DNA from: Burkholderia plantarii
Lineage (GTDB): Bacteria > Pseudomonadota > Gammaproteobacteria > Burkholderiales > Burkholderiaceae
DNA: 64,000 nt
Assembly: GCF_001411805.1 (NCBI RefSeq)
Contig: NZ_CP007212.1
Location: 1,116,001 to 1,180,000 of the forward strand
Direction: 5' to 3'
The translations under genes and the position numbers were made by a program. The notes under the pieces were generated by a model. The model searched no databases and was not told the DNA's origin. It saw only the letters and a list, made by a program, of their open reading frames with translations. This document shows, piece after piece, positions 1 through 8,782 of this stretch (position 1 is the first letter of the stretch; the number at the start of each line of letters is the position of its first letter).

Positions 1-345
1 GTAGAAGACGACTTCGCAGGTCATGCCGTCTTCGAGATAGTTCAGCGCGTCGCCCATCATTTCGGCTTCGACTTCGTACTGGTTGTAGTCGGCGTCCATG
101 AACACGTACATCGGGTCCGCGAAGTACGAGTACGTCACTTCCTTGCGGTCGAGCACGACGACGTCGAACTTGTCGTCGGCCTTGTAGACGGATTCCTGGC
201 CCGCGTTCGTCAGCAGGTTCTTCAGCTTCATCTTGACGACGGCGGAGTTACGGCCCGACTTGTTGTATTCGGCTTTCGAGACGACCCATGCGTCGCTGCC
301 GACCATCACGACGTTGCCTACGCGGAGTTCCTGTGCGGTTTTCAT
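1..345 (-). CDS. efp: Elongation factor P, C-terminal part beyond the window
   Basis: EF-P binds stalled ribosomes between the P and E sites and promotes peptide bonds at polyproline stretches. The ATG is at 345-343 and 115 codons are visible; the gene runs off the left edge. The N-terminal KOW-like domain is clear, and its tip loop reads KSGRN with Arg at residue 32. Arg32 is the residue that EarP rhamnosylates in this EF-P subclass, whereas Enterobacteria have Lys34. The modifying enzyme EarP is encoded 240 bp upstream on the same strand, which fits the Arg-type assignment. The 346-585 gap holds no other gene and presumably carries the efp promoter. Confidence 0.97.
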   Translation of the reverse strand, partial: MKTAQELRVGNVVMVGSDAWVVSKAEYNKSGRNSAVVKMKLKNLLTNAGQESVYKADDKFDVVVLDRKEVTYSYFADPMYVFMDADYNQYEVEAEMMGDALNYLEDGMTCEVVFY

Positions 346-585
346 ATCAAAACTGTCCTGTGCGAAAAAATTTTCCTGACGTTGCGCAACGGCCGACAAC
401 GCAAGCGGGGCGTGCGACGCGCCGTTGTACCGGCTTGCCGCCGGGGCCGGAACGCTCGCTCGGCGTCGCTCGCACGCGCGGTTCGGCTGCGTGCCGCCGG
501 TCCGCGCCGTTCGCGGTGGCATCGAAGCCACCCGCCCGGGGCGCCGACAGCGACTCGCTTGCGTGGTCCGCCGTTGGATAACCGC

Positions 586-1785
586 TTATTTTAACTGAGT
601 TTTTGAGAATTCCGCCAGATTTCCGGCAAGATCCCCGAGTGTGGCAAGCTCGTCCGCCCAGGCATGCGCGCGGGCCTCGAGGGCGGCGCGATGCGTGAGG
701 AAGTCGGCCCAGTCCGGCGTGCCGGCGCCGTTCCAGGCATGCCAGAAGCGCGCGGTGGCATCGCGCGCGGCCGGCGGCAGCGTGGCGCTCAGGTGCGCGA
801 GCGCGGCGTCGAGCTTCGGCAGGTGCGCGTCGTCGGCCTGCGGGTAGATGTGCCAGACGAACGGCTTGCGCGCCCACTGCGCCCGCACGAACGAATCCTC
901 GCCGCGCACGAAATTGAGGTCGGCGGCCCACAGCAGCTTGTCGTAATTCGGTTGGGCGACGAACGCGAGCCCGTGCGCGCTGAGCTGGCCCGCGCCGGCG
1001 TGGCTGCCGGCGCCGAACCGGCCGGTGCCGAAGAAGCCGGCGACGGCCGGGCAGATCCGGCCTTCGGGCACCAGCAGCCGCACCGGCCGCGCGCCGTCGC
1101 GCCATTGTTCGAGCAGCGCGCCGAGCGCCGGATTCTCGTAGGCGAACAGCGACACGACGAGCGTATCGGCGCCAGGCGGCGGGCCGCCGGTGGCCTGCCG
1201 CCACCAGGTTTCGCGCTCGGCGGCGTTGGCCAGGAACGCCTCGCGCCGCGCATCGAGGCCGGCTTCCTTCAGCACGCCGCCGGTGCCGTGGCCGAGCCCG
1301 GGAAAGAAGAACGTCTTGCGCAGCGGATAGCGCGGATGCGGCGACGGGCGCAGGTGGAAATCGGTGACCCAGTCCTCGGCGCTCAGGTAGTCCAGATTGA
1401 TCCAGACCGGCGCGCGCGCGCGGCGCGCCATCGCCGCGACGTATTCGGCCGGCAGCTCGCAGGCGAACGCCTCGATCACGACGTCTGCGATCGCGAGCGT
1501 GTCGCCCGCATGCACCGGCTCGCCCCAATGTTCGATCGCGATGCCGTCGCGGGTCTGGCGCCGGGCGGCCGGGTCGAGCCCCGGCGCGAGCCGCGCGAAT
1601 GTGGCGAGATCGTCGACGAACAGGCGCACCTGCCAGCCGTGCTCGCGCGCGAGCTGGGTCGCGAGCCGCCAGCAGACGCCGATGTCGCCGAAATTGTCGA
1701 CGACCGTGCAGAAGATGTCGCAGGCGAGCGGGCCGGCACCGGGGCGCGGGGGTGAGGTGGCTGCGGCGGAGAGGATCGGGGACAT
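586..1785 (-). CDS. earP: EF-P arginine rhamnosyltransferase EarP
   Basis: EarP transfers rhamnose from dTDP-beta-L-rhamnose to Arg32 of EF-P, activating it. The 399-aa protein has the GT104/DUF2331 layout: an N-terminal Rossmann domain with VVDNFGDIG, whose Asp30 and Asp34 have the four-residue spacing of the catalytic Asp pair known in the family, and a C-terminal nucleotide-sugar domain with RGEDSFVRAQWA (Glu296, Asp297). About 20 residues precede the usual start of the family, but no later ATG is available. It lies directly upstream of efp in the same direction, the usual arrangement. The 77-bp gap to the divergent uvrC should hold both promoters. Confidence 0.95.
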   Translation of the reverse strand: MSPILSAAATSPPRPGAGPLACDIFCTVVDNFGDIGVCWRLATQLAREHGWQVRLFVDDLATFARLAPGLDPAARRQTRDGIAIEHWGEPVHAGDTLAIADVVIEAFACELPAEYVAAMARRARAPVWINLDYLSAEDWVTDFHLRPSPHPRYPLRKTFFFPGLGHGTGGVLKEAGLDARREAFLANAAERETWWRQATGGPPPGADTLVVSLFAYENPALGALLEQWRDGARPVRLLVPEGRICPAVAGFFGTGRFGAGSHAGAGQLSAHGLAFVAQPNYDKLLWAADLNFVRGEDSFVRAQWARKPFVWHIYPQADDAHLPKLDAALAHLSATLPPAARDATARFWHAWNGAGTPDWADFLTHRAALEARAHAWADELATLGDLAGNLAEFSKTQLK

Positions 1786-1862
1786 CGAAGGAATCGGGAC
1801 GAATGCACTAAACTGGCGATTCTAAATGACCCGTTCGCGCGCGCATGGCGCCCGGATTTCGC

Positions 1863-4130
1863 ATGACATCCCCCGATACGTCCGATCAATCCGAGACCTC
1901 CGGCCATTCCGGCCAGCCAGCCCCGACGAGCCAGGCGGCAGCGCCGTTCGAGCCGAAGCCGATCCTCGCGCAATTGCCGCACCTTCCCGGCGTCTACCGG
2001 TATTACGACGCCGGCGGCGCGGTGCTCTACGTGGGCAAGGCGCGCAATCTGAAAAAGCGTGTTTCGAGCTACTTCACGAAGACCCAGCTCTCGCCGCGCA
2101 TCGCGATGATGGTCACGCGGATCGCCAGGATCGAGACTACGGTGACGCGCTCGGAAGCCGAGGCGCTGCTGCTCGAAAACAACCTGATCAAGGCGCTCAC
2201 GCCGCGCTACAACATCCTGTTTCGCGACGACAAGTCGTATCCGTATCTGAAGCTCACCGGCCACGCGTTTCCGCGCATGGCCTATTACCGCGGCGCCGTC
2301 GATCGCAAGAACCAGTATTTCGGGCCGTTCCCGAGCGCCTGGGCGGTGCGCGAGAGCATCCAGATCCTGCAGCGCGTGTTCCAGCTGCGCACCTGCGAGG
2401 ATTCGGTCTTCAACAACCGCACGCGTCCCTGCCTGCTGCACCAGATCGGCCGCTGCTCCGCGCCGTGCGTCGGCGCGATCGAGGCGGAGGACTACGCGCG
2501 CGACGTCTCGAACGCCTCGCGCTTCCTGCTCGGTCGGCAGAGCGAAGTGATGAAGGAGCTCGAGCAGAAGATGCATGGCTTCGCCGCGGATCTGAAGTTC
2601 GAGCAGGCCGCCGCGGTGCGCAACCAGATGAGTTCGCTCGCCACGGTGCTGCATCAGCAGGCGATCGAGGTCGGCAGCGAGAGCGACGTCGACATCCTCG
2701 CCGTGGTCGCGCACGGCGGGCGCGTCTGCGTCAATCTCGCGATGGTGCGCGGCGGGCGGCACCTCGGCGACAAGGCCTACTTCCCCGCGCACGCCGACAG
2801 CGCGCTCGCGCTGGCGACGGGCGGTGCGCAGGAGGCGGCACCGGACGAAGGCGCGGGGATGATTGTCGAGGATCTCGCGGCGGCGGTCGGCACCGTATCG
2901 GACGCCGGCGTCGCTGGCGTCGTCGATGTCGATGCGCCGGGCGTCGCGGTGCCCGACGATCACGCGCGGACGCCGGATGACGCGGCGCCGGCTCTCGCGG
3001 CGGCCGTCGCCGAGGCCGGGGTTGCCACCGGCGCCGACGAAGCCGCCGGCCAGCCGCCGTCGGACGACACGCAAGCCGGCACCGATGCCGACGCCGAAAC
3101 GATGGTCGCGCCGATCGAGACCGAGGTGCTGGAGGCGTTCATCGCCCAGCACTATCTCGGCAACCGCGTGCCGCCGGTGCTGGTGGTCAGCCACGCGCTG
3201 GTCAACCGCGAGCTGATCGACCTGCTGATCGAGCAGGCCGGCCACAAGGTGGCCGTGCTGCGCCAGCCGCAGGGGCAGAAGCGCGCGTGGCTCGCGATGG
3301 CCGAGCAGAACGCGCGGCTCGCGCTCGCGCGGCTGTTGTCCGAGCAGGGTTCGCAGCAGGCCCGCACGCGCGCGCTGGCCGAGACGCTGGGCTTCGAGGC
3401 CGACGATCTCGCGCAACTGCGCATCGAGTGCTTCGACATCAGCCACACGATGGGCGAGGCGACCCAGGCCTCGTGCGTGGTGTTTCACCATCACAAGATG
3501 CAGTCGGGCGAGTATCGCCGCTACAACATCACCGGGATCACGCCCGGCGACGATTACGCGGCGATGCGCCAGGTGCTGACGCGCCGCTACGAGAAGATGA
3601 TCGAGCAGGCGGGCGAGGCGGCCGCGGCCGATACGCAGGCCGGCATCGACGGCGACGCGACGCGCGCCAGCGCCGCGGCCGCGCTGCTGCCGAACATCGT
3701 GCTGATCGACGGCGGCAAGGGGCAGGTGGAGGTTGCGCGGCAGGTGTTCACCGAGCTGGGCCTCGACTGCTCGATGCTGGTCGGCGTGGCGAAGGGCGAG
3801 GGCCGCAAGGTCGGCCTGGAGACGCTGATCTTCGCGGACGGCCGACCCTCGCTCGAACTCGGCAAGGAGAGCGCCGCGCTGATGCTGGTCGCGCAGATTC
3901 GCGACGAGGCGCACCGCTTCGCCATCACCGGGATGCGCGCGAAACGCGCCAAGGCGCGTCAGACCTCGCGCCTCGAGGAACTCGAGGGCGTCGGCGCGAA
4001 GCGGCGCCAGCGGTTGCTCGCGCGCTTCGGCGGCCTGCGCGGCGTGGTGGCCGCGAGCGTCGAGGAACTGGCGAGCGTCGAAGGCATCTCGCACGCGCTC
4101 GCCGAGCAGATCTACCGGCAGCTCCATTGA
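1863..4130 (+). CDS. uvrC: UvrABC excinuclease subunit C with long low-complexity insertions
   Basis: UvrC makes the 3' and 5' incisions in nucleotide excision repair. The N-terminal GIY-YIG domain starts near residue 41 (LPGVYRYY, then LYVGKA) and is followed by the Cys-containing stretch with [15 protein letters not shown] (residues about 189-202), a UVR motif near 235-260, the RNase H-like endonuclease half ([15 protein letters not shown]) and C-terminal HhH motifs ([10 protein letters not shown]). The ATG at 1863 is preferred over an in-frame ATG at 1845. At 755 aa it is much longer than the roughly 610 aa of E. coli UvrC. The excess is mainly an Ala/Asp/Gly-rich block at residues about 312-416, plus a smaller one before [11 protein letters not shown]. 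The gene is divergent from earP. Confidence 0.96.
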   Translation: MTSPDTSDQSETSGHSGQPAPTSQAAAPFEPKPILAQLPHLPGVYRYYDAGGAVLYVGKARNLKKRVSSYFTKTQLSPRIAMMVTRIARIETTVTRSEAEALLLENNLIKALTPRYNILFRDDKSYPYLKLTGHAFPRMAYYRGAVDRKNQYFGPFPSAWAVRESIQILQRVFQLRTCEDSVFNNRTRPCLLHQIGRCSAPCVGAIEAEDYARDVSNASRFLLGRQSEVMKELEQKMHGFAADLKFEQAAAVRNQMSSLATVLHQQAIEVGSESDVDILAVVAHGGRVCVNLAMVRGGRHLGDKAYFPAHADSALALATGGAQEAAPDEGAGMIVEDLAAAVGTVSDAGVAGVVDVDAPGVAVPDDHARTPDDAAPALAAAVAEAGVATGADEAAGQPPSDDTQAGTDADAETMVAPIETEVLEAFIAQHYLGNRVPPVLVVSHALVNRELIDLLIEQAGHKVAVLRQPQGQKRAWLAMAEQNARLALARLLSEQGSQQARTRALAETLGFEADDLAQLRIECFDISHTMGEATQASCVVFHHHKMQSGEYRRYNITGITPGDDYAAMRQVLTRRYEKMIEQAGEAAAADTQAGIDGDATRASAAAALLPNIVLIDGGKGQVEVARQVFTELGLDCSMLVGVAKGEGRKVGLETLIFADGRPSLELGKESAALMLVAQIRDEAHRFAITGMRAKRAKARQTSRLEELEGVGAKRRQRLLARFGGLRGVVAASVEELASVEGISHALAEQIYRQLH

Positions 4131-4208
4131 CGCGACGTGTGTCCGCGCGGCTTGTGGCGGTGCGGGCGGCGCGGCACAATTGCAAATCCTTTACCCGTCC
4201 AGCCCGTC

Positions 4209-4802
4209 ATGCCGTTCAATTTCCCGATTTTCCTGACTTGGGTGCGAATCGTGCTGATTCCGCTCGTGGTCGGCGTGTTCTACCTGCCGGACGTGATGAT
4301 GAGCATCGAGCACCGCAATCTCGCGGCGGCGCTGATCTTCGTGCTGGCCGCGCTGACCGACTGGTTCGACGGTTTCCTCGCGCGCAAGTGGAACCAGACC
4401 TCGGCGTTCGGCGCGTTCCTCGACCCGGTCGCCGACAAGCTGATGGTGACGGCCGCGCTGCTGGTGCTGGTGCAGCTCACGCGCATCGACGCGGCGATCG
4501 CGCTGGTGATCATCGGCCGCGAGATCGCGATCTCGGCGCTGCGTGAATGGATGGCGCAGATCGGCGCCTCGAAGAGCGTGGCGGTGAATTCGCTCGGCAA
4601 GTTCAAGACCGCCTGCCAGATGGTCGCGATTCCGATGTTGCTGTACTATGGCGCGCTGCCGATCGGGGGCGGCATCACCATCGACACGCGCATGCTGGGG
4701 CTCTGGCTGATCTACCTCGCTGCGGTGCTGACGATCTGGTCGATGCTGTACTACATGAAGCTGGCGTGGCCGCAGATTCGCGAGCGCGGCGGCGCGATCT
4801 GA
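4209..4802 (+). CDS. pgsA: CDP-diacylglycerol--glycerol-3-phosphate 3-phosphatidyltransferase
   Basis: PgsA makes phosphatidylglycerol phosphate, the committed step to PG and cardiolipin, in the inner membrane. The 197-aa protein carries the full CDP-alcohol phosphotransferase signature D-x2-DG-x2-AR-x8-G-x3-D-x3-D (DWFDGFLAR, then GAFLDPVADK). It has about four to five hydrophobic segments. The ATG at 4209 is chosen over an in-frame ATG 24 codons earlier because the family begins with the membrane segment (MPFNFPIFLTWVR). It follows uvrC by 78 bp and precedes a tRNA cluster, an order often seen in proteobacteria. Confidence 0.95.
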   Translation: MPFNFPIFLTWVRIVLIPLVVGVFYLPDVMMSIEHRNLAAALIFVLAALTDWFDGFLARKWNQTSAFGAFLDPVADKLMVTAALLVLVQLTRIDAAIALVIIGREIAISALREWMAQIGASKSVAVNSLGKFKTACQMVAIPMLLYYGALPIGGGITIDTRMLGLWLIYLAAVLTIWSMLYYMKLAWPQIRERGGAI

Positions 4803-4851
4803 TGGTGTCGGCGGTCGTTGAAGGTGCCGACTAAAAGGGCACGAAAAACGC

Positions 4852-4880
4852 TTGACACACTGAAACGGGTTCTACATAAT
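4852..4880 (+). promoter_or_regulatory. Sigma-70 promoter of the tRNA-Gly pair
   Basis: A perfect -35 box TTGACA (4852-4857) is separated by 17 bp from CATAAT (4875-4880), which matches the -10 consensus at five of six bases. It stands 80 bp upstream of the first tRNA-Gly, so it probably drives the tRNA cluster. Confidence 0.8.
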
Positions 4881-4960
4881 CTCACTTCTCCGCTGCACTG
4901 AAACGAACGCAGCAGCGAACGAAGCAGTAAAGCGGAGAAGGCAGCAAGAAGCAGCAAAAC

Positions 4961-5036
4961 GCGGGAGTAGCTCAGTTGGTAGAGCGCAACCTTGCCAAGG
5001 TTGAGGTCGCGAGTTCGAGACTCGTCTCCCGCTCCA
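4961..5036 (+). tRNA. tRNA-Gly (GCC)
   Basis: A 76-nt cloverleaf with acceptor stem GCGGGAG/CTCCCGC, D-stem GCTC/GAGC, a seven-base anticodon loop with GCC at 4994-4996, T-arm GTTCGAGAC, and an encoded 3' CCA (5034-5036). It is identical to the copy at 5098-5173. Confidence 0.97.
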
Positions 5037-5097
5037 GATTCAAGCGGCGTTTTGTTGAAGCAGTGTGGTTCGGCAAAGTCTGCGCATGCAGGACAAT

Positions 5098-5173
5098 GCG
5101 GGAGTAGCTCAGTTGGTAGAGCGCAACCTTGCCAAGGTTGAGGTCGCGAGTTCGAGACTCGTCTCCCGCTCCA
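5098..5173 (+). tRNA. tRNA-Gly (GCC), second identical copy
   Basis: Base-for-base identical to the tRNA at 4961-5036, with anticodon GCC at 5131-5133 and encoded CCA. It lies 61 nt downstream and is probably cotranscribed. Complete identity points to recent duplication or ongoing gene conversion. Confidence 0.97.
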
Positions 5174-5179
5174 AAACAA

Positions 5180-5202
5180 GGGGAAGCAACGCTTCCCTTT
5201 TT
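5180..5202 (+). terminator. Intrinsic terminator after the tRNA-Gly pair
   Basis: Hairpin GGGAAGC-AAC-GCTTCCC followed by TTTTT, directly after the second tRNA-Gly. Because it precedes tRNA-Cys, the Cys gene may depend on readthrough or on its own promoter. Confidence 0.75.
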
Positions 5203-5285
5203 GTTTGGCAGACTTCCGGGTCTGTCGGGCAAAAATCTGCGGTCGTTGCGTCAGGCTGTATCGCGATGATCGGCAGTCCGCTTTC

Positions 5286-5359
5286 GGCGCGATAGCAAAG
5301 CGGTTATGCAGCGGCCTGCAAAGCCGTGTAGGCCGGTTCGACTCCGGCTCGCGCCTCCA
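5286..5359 (+). tRNA. tRNA-Cys (GCA)
   Basis: A 74-nt tRNA with acceptor GGCGCGA/TCGCGCC, anticodon GCA at 5318-5320, T-arm GTTCGACTC and encoded CCA (5357-5359). It is the third member of the cluster. Confidence 0.96.
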
Positions 5360-5370
5360 GGTTGGAAAGA

Positions 5371-5402
5371 AAAAGCCCCGCAAACGCGGGGCTTTTTCTT
5401 TT
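5371..5402 (+). terminator. Intrinsic terminator after tRNA-Cys
   Basis: A GC-rich hairpin (AAAGCCCCG...CGGGGCTTT) running into a T-rich tail starts 12 nt after the tRNA-Cys CCA end. Confidence 0.85.
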
Positions 5403-5554
5403 TCGGGCCGGCGATATGAGCTGGTGCGGGGCGCGTTGCCTGTCACCTGCGGCGCCGGTCGGGGGGAATACCTCGACACGGCTGGCTCGTCAGCTGGCAC
5501 TGAACTGCACCGTTCGGCCGGCGCGGCCCGTAACGAGCCGCGCGCCGCCCGCGC

Positions 5555-6058
5555 TCAAGCCTTGCCGCGCCGCGCCCAGGCCGCGACGAACACGCGGCAC
5601 AGCGCTTCCATGCCTTCCCGGTCGGCCGCGTCGAAGCGGGCGAGATCCGGGCTGTCCACGTCCCACACGCCGATCAGCGTGCCGTCGCCGGCTACCAGCG
5701 GCACGACGATTTCCGATCGCGAAGCCGAATCGCAGGCGATGTGGCCCGGGAATTCATGCACGTCGCGCACCACCTGCGTCTCGCGCGTTTGCGCGGCCGT
5801 ACCGCACACGCCCTTGCCGAGTGGAATCCGCACGCAGGCGGGCTTGCCCTGGAACGGCCCGACCACGAGTCCGGCGCCGTCGTAAAAGTAGAAGCCGGCC
5901 CAGTTCAGGCCGTCGAGCGAGTGATAGACGAGCGACGAGAAGTTCGCCGCGTTCGCGACGAGATCCGTTTCCGATTCGAGCAGCGAGCGCGCTTGCTCGA
6001 CGAGCGTGGCGTAGAGCTCGGGTTTCGAGGTGGACGGCGAGGCGGAGAGTTCGAACAT
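5555..6058 (-). CDS. msrC: GAF-domain free methionine-(R)-sulfoxide reductase
   Basis: fRMsr (YebR/MsrC type) reduces free methionine-R-sulfoxide with thioredoxin as reductant. The 167-aa product is a single GAF domain with the family cysteines in context: PACVRIPLG, KGVCGTA and HIACDSASRSE, which correspond to the active-site and resolving Cys. ATG at 6058 is preferred to a TTG two codons upstream. It stands alone on the minus strand between the tRNA cluster and the LysR gene. Confidence 0.88.
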   Translation of the reverse strand: MFELSASPSTSKPELYATLVEQARSLLESETDLVANAANFSSLVYHSLDGLNWAGFYFYDGAGLVVGPFQGKPACVRIPLGKGVCGTAAQTRETQVVRDVHEFPGHIACDSASRSEIVVPLVAGDGTLIGVWDVDSPDLARFDAADREGMEALCRVFVAAWARRGKA

Positions 6059-6201
6059 GATCAACAGGGGACGGGAATTTCGGGGCGCGCGGCCATGGCT
6101 GCACGGAATTCGCGCAGTCTAAAAGAAATCGCCGAGGTTTGCCCGAAACGCGTCACGGCGGCGGGGAGCGGGGCGATCCGACCGGGTCCGATGAGACTCG
6201 A

Positions 6202-7110
6202 TCAATCGGCTTCGAGCGCCGCGAACCGCTCGACGAGAAAGTCCAGCAGCGCGCGCACCGCCGGCAGCAGGCCACGCCGCGACGCGAGCACCGCGTGGAC
6301 CATCTCGCGACGCGGCGCCCAGTCGGGCAGCACGACCTGCAACTCGCCGCGCGCGACGGCGTCGCGGATCATCATGGTCGGCAGCTGCACCACGCCGACA
6401 CCGGCCACGGCCGCCGCGCGCAGCGCGAACATCCCGCGCGTGACGAAGCGCGGCCGGTGCGGGATCGTCGCGTGCGCGCCGCCCGGCCCGCGCAGGTTCC
6501 AGACGTGATCGTCCTGCGGCTGGCCGAGCGCGAGGCTCGGCAGCGCGGCGAGATCGGCCGGCACACGCGGCGCCGCCGCGCGCGCGAGCAGCGCCGGGCT
6601 CGCTACCAGGCACTGGCCGCGCTCGGCGAGCGGGCGCAGCACGAGCTCGCTGTCCTCGAGCGGCGGCGGCCGCACGCGCAGCGCGATGTCGACCCCTTCG
6701 CCGACCACGTCGACGCGCCGGTTGGTTTCCTCGAGATGGATTTCGACGTGCGGACACTGCGCCATGAACGCGCCCAGCATCTCGCCGACCAGCGAATCGA
6801 GCAGCGCGATCGGACACGTCACGCGCACGATCCCGCGCGGCTCCGCGTGGCGCAGCGCGACCGCCTGGTCGGCCGCGTCGGCTTCGACGAGCATCGCGCG
6901 GCAGTGGGCATAATAGGTCGCGCCGACCTCGGTCAGCGCGAAGCGCCGCGTCGAACGCTGGATCAGCCGCATCCCGAGACGCTCCTCGAGCCCGGCGATG
7001 CGCCGGCTCAGCCGCGATTTCGGCAGGTTCAGCGCGCGTCCGGCCGGCGCGAAGCCGCCGTGGTCAACCACCTGCACGAAGAAATAAAGGTCGTTCAGAT
7101 CCCGCATCAT
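6202..7110 (-). CDS. LysR-family transcriptional regulator
   Basis: A 302-aa LysR-type regulator. The N-terminal winged HTH (residues about 1-60: GGFAPAGRALNLPKSRLSRRIAGLE) is of the subtype that recognises aromatic or quinone-like signals, followed by a periplasmic-binding-protein-like effector domain. The start is one of two adjacent ATGs (7110 or 7107). It is divergent from the pirin gene across a 121-bp gap containing a short palindrome, so pirin is the most likely target. The inducer cannot be read from the sequence. Confidence 0.9.
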   Translation of the reverse strand: MMRDLNDLYFFVQVVDHGGFAPAGRALNLPKSRLSRRIAGLEERLGMRLIQRSTRRFALTEVGATYYAHCRAMLVEADAADQAVALRHAEPRGIVRVTCPIALLDSLVGEMLGAFMAQCPHVEIHLEETNRRVDVVGEGVDIALRVRPPPLEDSELVLRPLAERGQCLVASPALLARAAAPRVPADLAALPSLALGQPQDDHVWNLRGPGGAHATIPHRPRFVTRGMFALRAAAVAGVGVVQLPTMMIRDAVARGELQVVLPDWAPRREMVHAVLASRRGLLPAVRALLDFLVERFAALEAD

Positions 7111-7155
7111 CGTTCACCAAATAGAACGCTGAGTGCGATTTTCCCATACTACCGA

Positions 7156-7165
7156 AACGATCGTT
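7156..7165. promoter_or_regulatory. Palindrome in the LysR/pirin divergent region
   Basis: A perfect 10-bp palindrome, AACGATCGTT, midway between the divergent lysR and pirin starts. Its position suits a LysR-type operator, but assignment rests on location and symmetry only. Confidence 0.35.
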
Positions 7166-7231
7166 CCGATCTTATGCTTGTCCTGTCGCCCGGGCAGATC
7201 GCCGTGGGCATGCAGATTCAGGAGAACGCAG

Positions 7232-8098
7232 ATGAAACAGATCGTCGGCACCTACAGCGCCCCGCGTCCGCACTGGGTCGGAGATGGTTTTCCGGTCCGC
7301 TCGCTGTTCAGCTATCACAGCACCGGCGCGCACCTGAGCCCGTTCCTGCTGCTCGACTACGCGGGCCCGGCCCGCTTCGAGCCGACCGGCGAGCGGCGCG
7401 GCGTGGGCCAGCATCCGCACCGTGGTTTCGAGACGGTGACGATCGTCTACGACGGCGAAGTTGATCACCGCGATTCGACCGGCGCGGGCGGCCATATCGG
7501 CCCCGGCGACGTGCAGTGGATGACCGCGGCGAGCGGGATCCTGCACGAGGAATTCCACTCCGACGCGTTCGCGAAGCGCGGCGGCGCGCTGGAGATGGTG
7601 CAGCTGTGGGTGAACCTGCCCGCGAAGCACAAGCTCGCCGCGCCTGGTTACCAGACGCTGCGCGACGCCGAGATTCCGTCGGTGCCGCTCGCCGGTGGCG
7701 CGGGGCGCGTACGCGTGATCGCGGGCGAGTTCGACGGGCATCGTGGTCCGGCCCGCACCTTCACGCCGATCGACGTCTGGGATGTGCGGCTCACGCAGGG
7801 AGGCCGCACCCGCTTCGAGATCGCGGACGGCCGCACGCTGGCGCTCGCGGTGCTGCGCGGCACGGTGCTGGTGAACGGTAGCGAAGTCGTGCGCGAGGCG
7901 CAGGTGATCCATCTGTCGCGCGACGGCGCGGGCGTGGAGATCGAGGCGAACAACGACGCGACGCTGCTGGTGCTGAGCGGCGAGCCGATCGACGAGCCGG
8001 TGGTCGGCTACGGTCCGTTCGTGATGAACAGCGACGCGGAGATTCGCGCGGCCGTCGACGATTTCAACAGCGGCCGGTTCGGCCGGATGCCGGCCTGA
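7232..8098 (+). CDS. Pirin family protein
   Basis: A 288-aa bicupin of the pirin family; some members have quercetinase activity or modulate metabolic enzymes. The N-terminal cupin has the metal-binding motif HPHRGFETVT and the later GILHEEF, giving the three His and one Glu that bind iron in pirins. The C-terminal cupin (residues about 170-270) is present. ATG at 7232 is preceded by AGGAG with good spacing, which rules out the 33-codon upstream extension. Probably controlled by the divergent LysR. Confidence 0.9.
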   Translation: MKQIVGTYSAPRPHWVGDGFPVRSLFSYHSTGAHLSPFLLLDYAGPARFEPTGERRGVGQHPHRGFETVTIVYDGEVDHRDSTGAGGHIGPGDVQWMTAASGILHEEFHSDAFAKRGGALEMVQLWVNLPAKHKLAAPGYQTLRDAEIPSVPLAGGAGRVRVIAGEFDGHRGPARTFTPIDVWDVRLTQGGRTRFEIADGRTLALAVLRGTVLVNGSEVVREAQVIHLSRDGAGVEIEANNDATLLVLSGEPIDEPVVGYGPFVMNSDAEIRAAVDDFNSGRFGRMPA

Positions 8099-8180
8099 GC
8101 GTAGTCGGACGCTGCCCGGCGCCGTCTTCCGGCGGCGCCGGGGGCGCGTCCGTGGCCTGCCCGGCCGGCCGCGCGGCAGG

Positions 8181-8186
8181 CATAAT
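8181..8186 (+). promoter_or_regulatory. Candidate -10 box upstream of the GNAT gene
   Basis: CATAAT followed by GGCC, 53 bp before the ATG of the acetyltransferase. Similar ATAATGGCC contexts occur upstream of the genes at 16745 and 18772. No convincing -35 is visible. Confidence 0.35.
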
Positions 8187-8238
8187 GGCCGATTGGAGCG
8201 CGCCCGCCCGGGCGCGCGTTTTCATTCTGGGCCGCCGC

Positions 8239-8742
8239 ATGTCGTCTTCCAACGCTTCCTCCCCGCCGTCCTCGTCCCGTTCCGCTTCGCTCGCCGCGCT
8301 CGAATGGCGCTGGCAGCCGTTCGACGCGCTGTCCGCGCGCGACGTCTACACGCTGCTCGAGGCGCGCAGCGCCGTGTTCGTGATCGAGCAGCGATGCATC
8401 TACGGCGACATCGATGGCGCCGATTTCGACGCGTGGCACCTCAGCGCCGTCGATGCCGACGGCCGGCTGGCCGGCTACCTGCGCGTGCTGCTGCCCGATG
8501 CCGGCTCGCCCGACATCCGCATCGGCCGCGTGCTGACCACGGCGCCGTTTCGCGGCATCGGGCTCGGCAACGCGCTGCTCGCCAATGCGCTCGAACGGAT
8601 CCGCGAGCAATGGCCGGCCACGCCGATCAGCCTGCATGCGCAGGCGCACCTGCAGAAGTACTACGGCGCGTTCGGTTTCGCGCCGAGCTCGGAAATTCAC
8701 GACGACGACGGCATTCCGCACATCTGGATGCGTTCCGCGTAA
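8239..8742 (+). CDS. elaA: GNAT-family N-acetyltransferase, ElaA type
   Basis: A 167-aa GNAT protein. After a Ser-rich N-terminus, the ElaA core begins at WRWQPFDAL; it includes VFVIEQRCIYGDIDG, typical of ElaA, the acetyl-CoA-binding motif A (IGRVLTTAPFRGIGLGNALL) and the C-terminal HAQAHLQKYYGAFGF. ElaA substrates are not established. The start at 8239 follows a CATAAT -10-like box; upstream in-frame codons are not conserved-looking. Confidence 0.85.
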   Translation: MSSSNASSPPSSSRSASLAALEWRWQPFDALSARDVYTLLEARSAVFVIEQRCIYGDIDGADFDAWHLSAVDADGRLAGYLRVLLPDAGSPDIRIGRVLTTAPFRGIGLGNALLANALERIREQWPATPISLHAQAHLQKYYGAFGFAPSSEIHDDDGIPHIWMRSA

Positions 8743-8782
8743 CGCGCGCGCCAGACGTCGCCCGTCGCCCGTCGCCGGGCCT

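Noticed and set aside
1476..4127. An 883-codon minus-strand frame across uvrC and earP
   Set aside because: It overlaps two well-identified genes and its translation is low-complexity Arg/Ala/His/Leu text.
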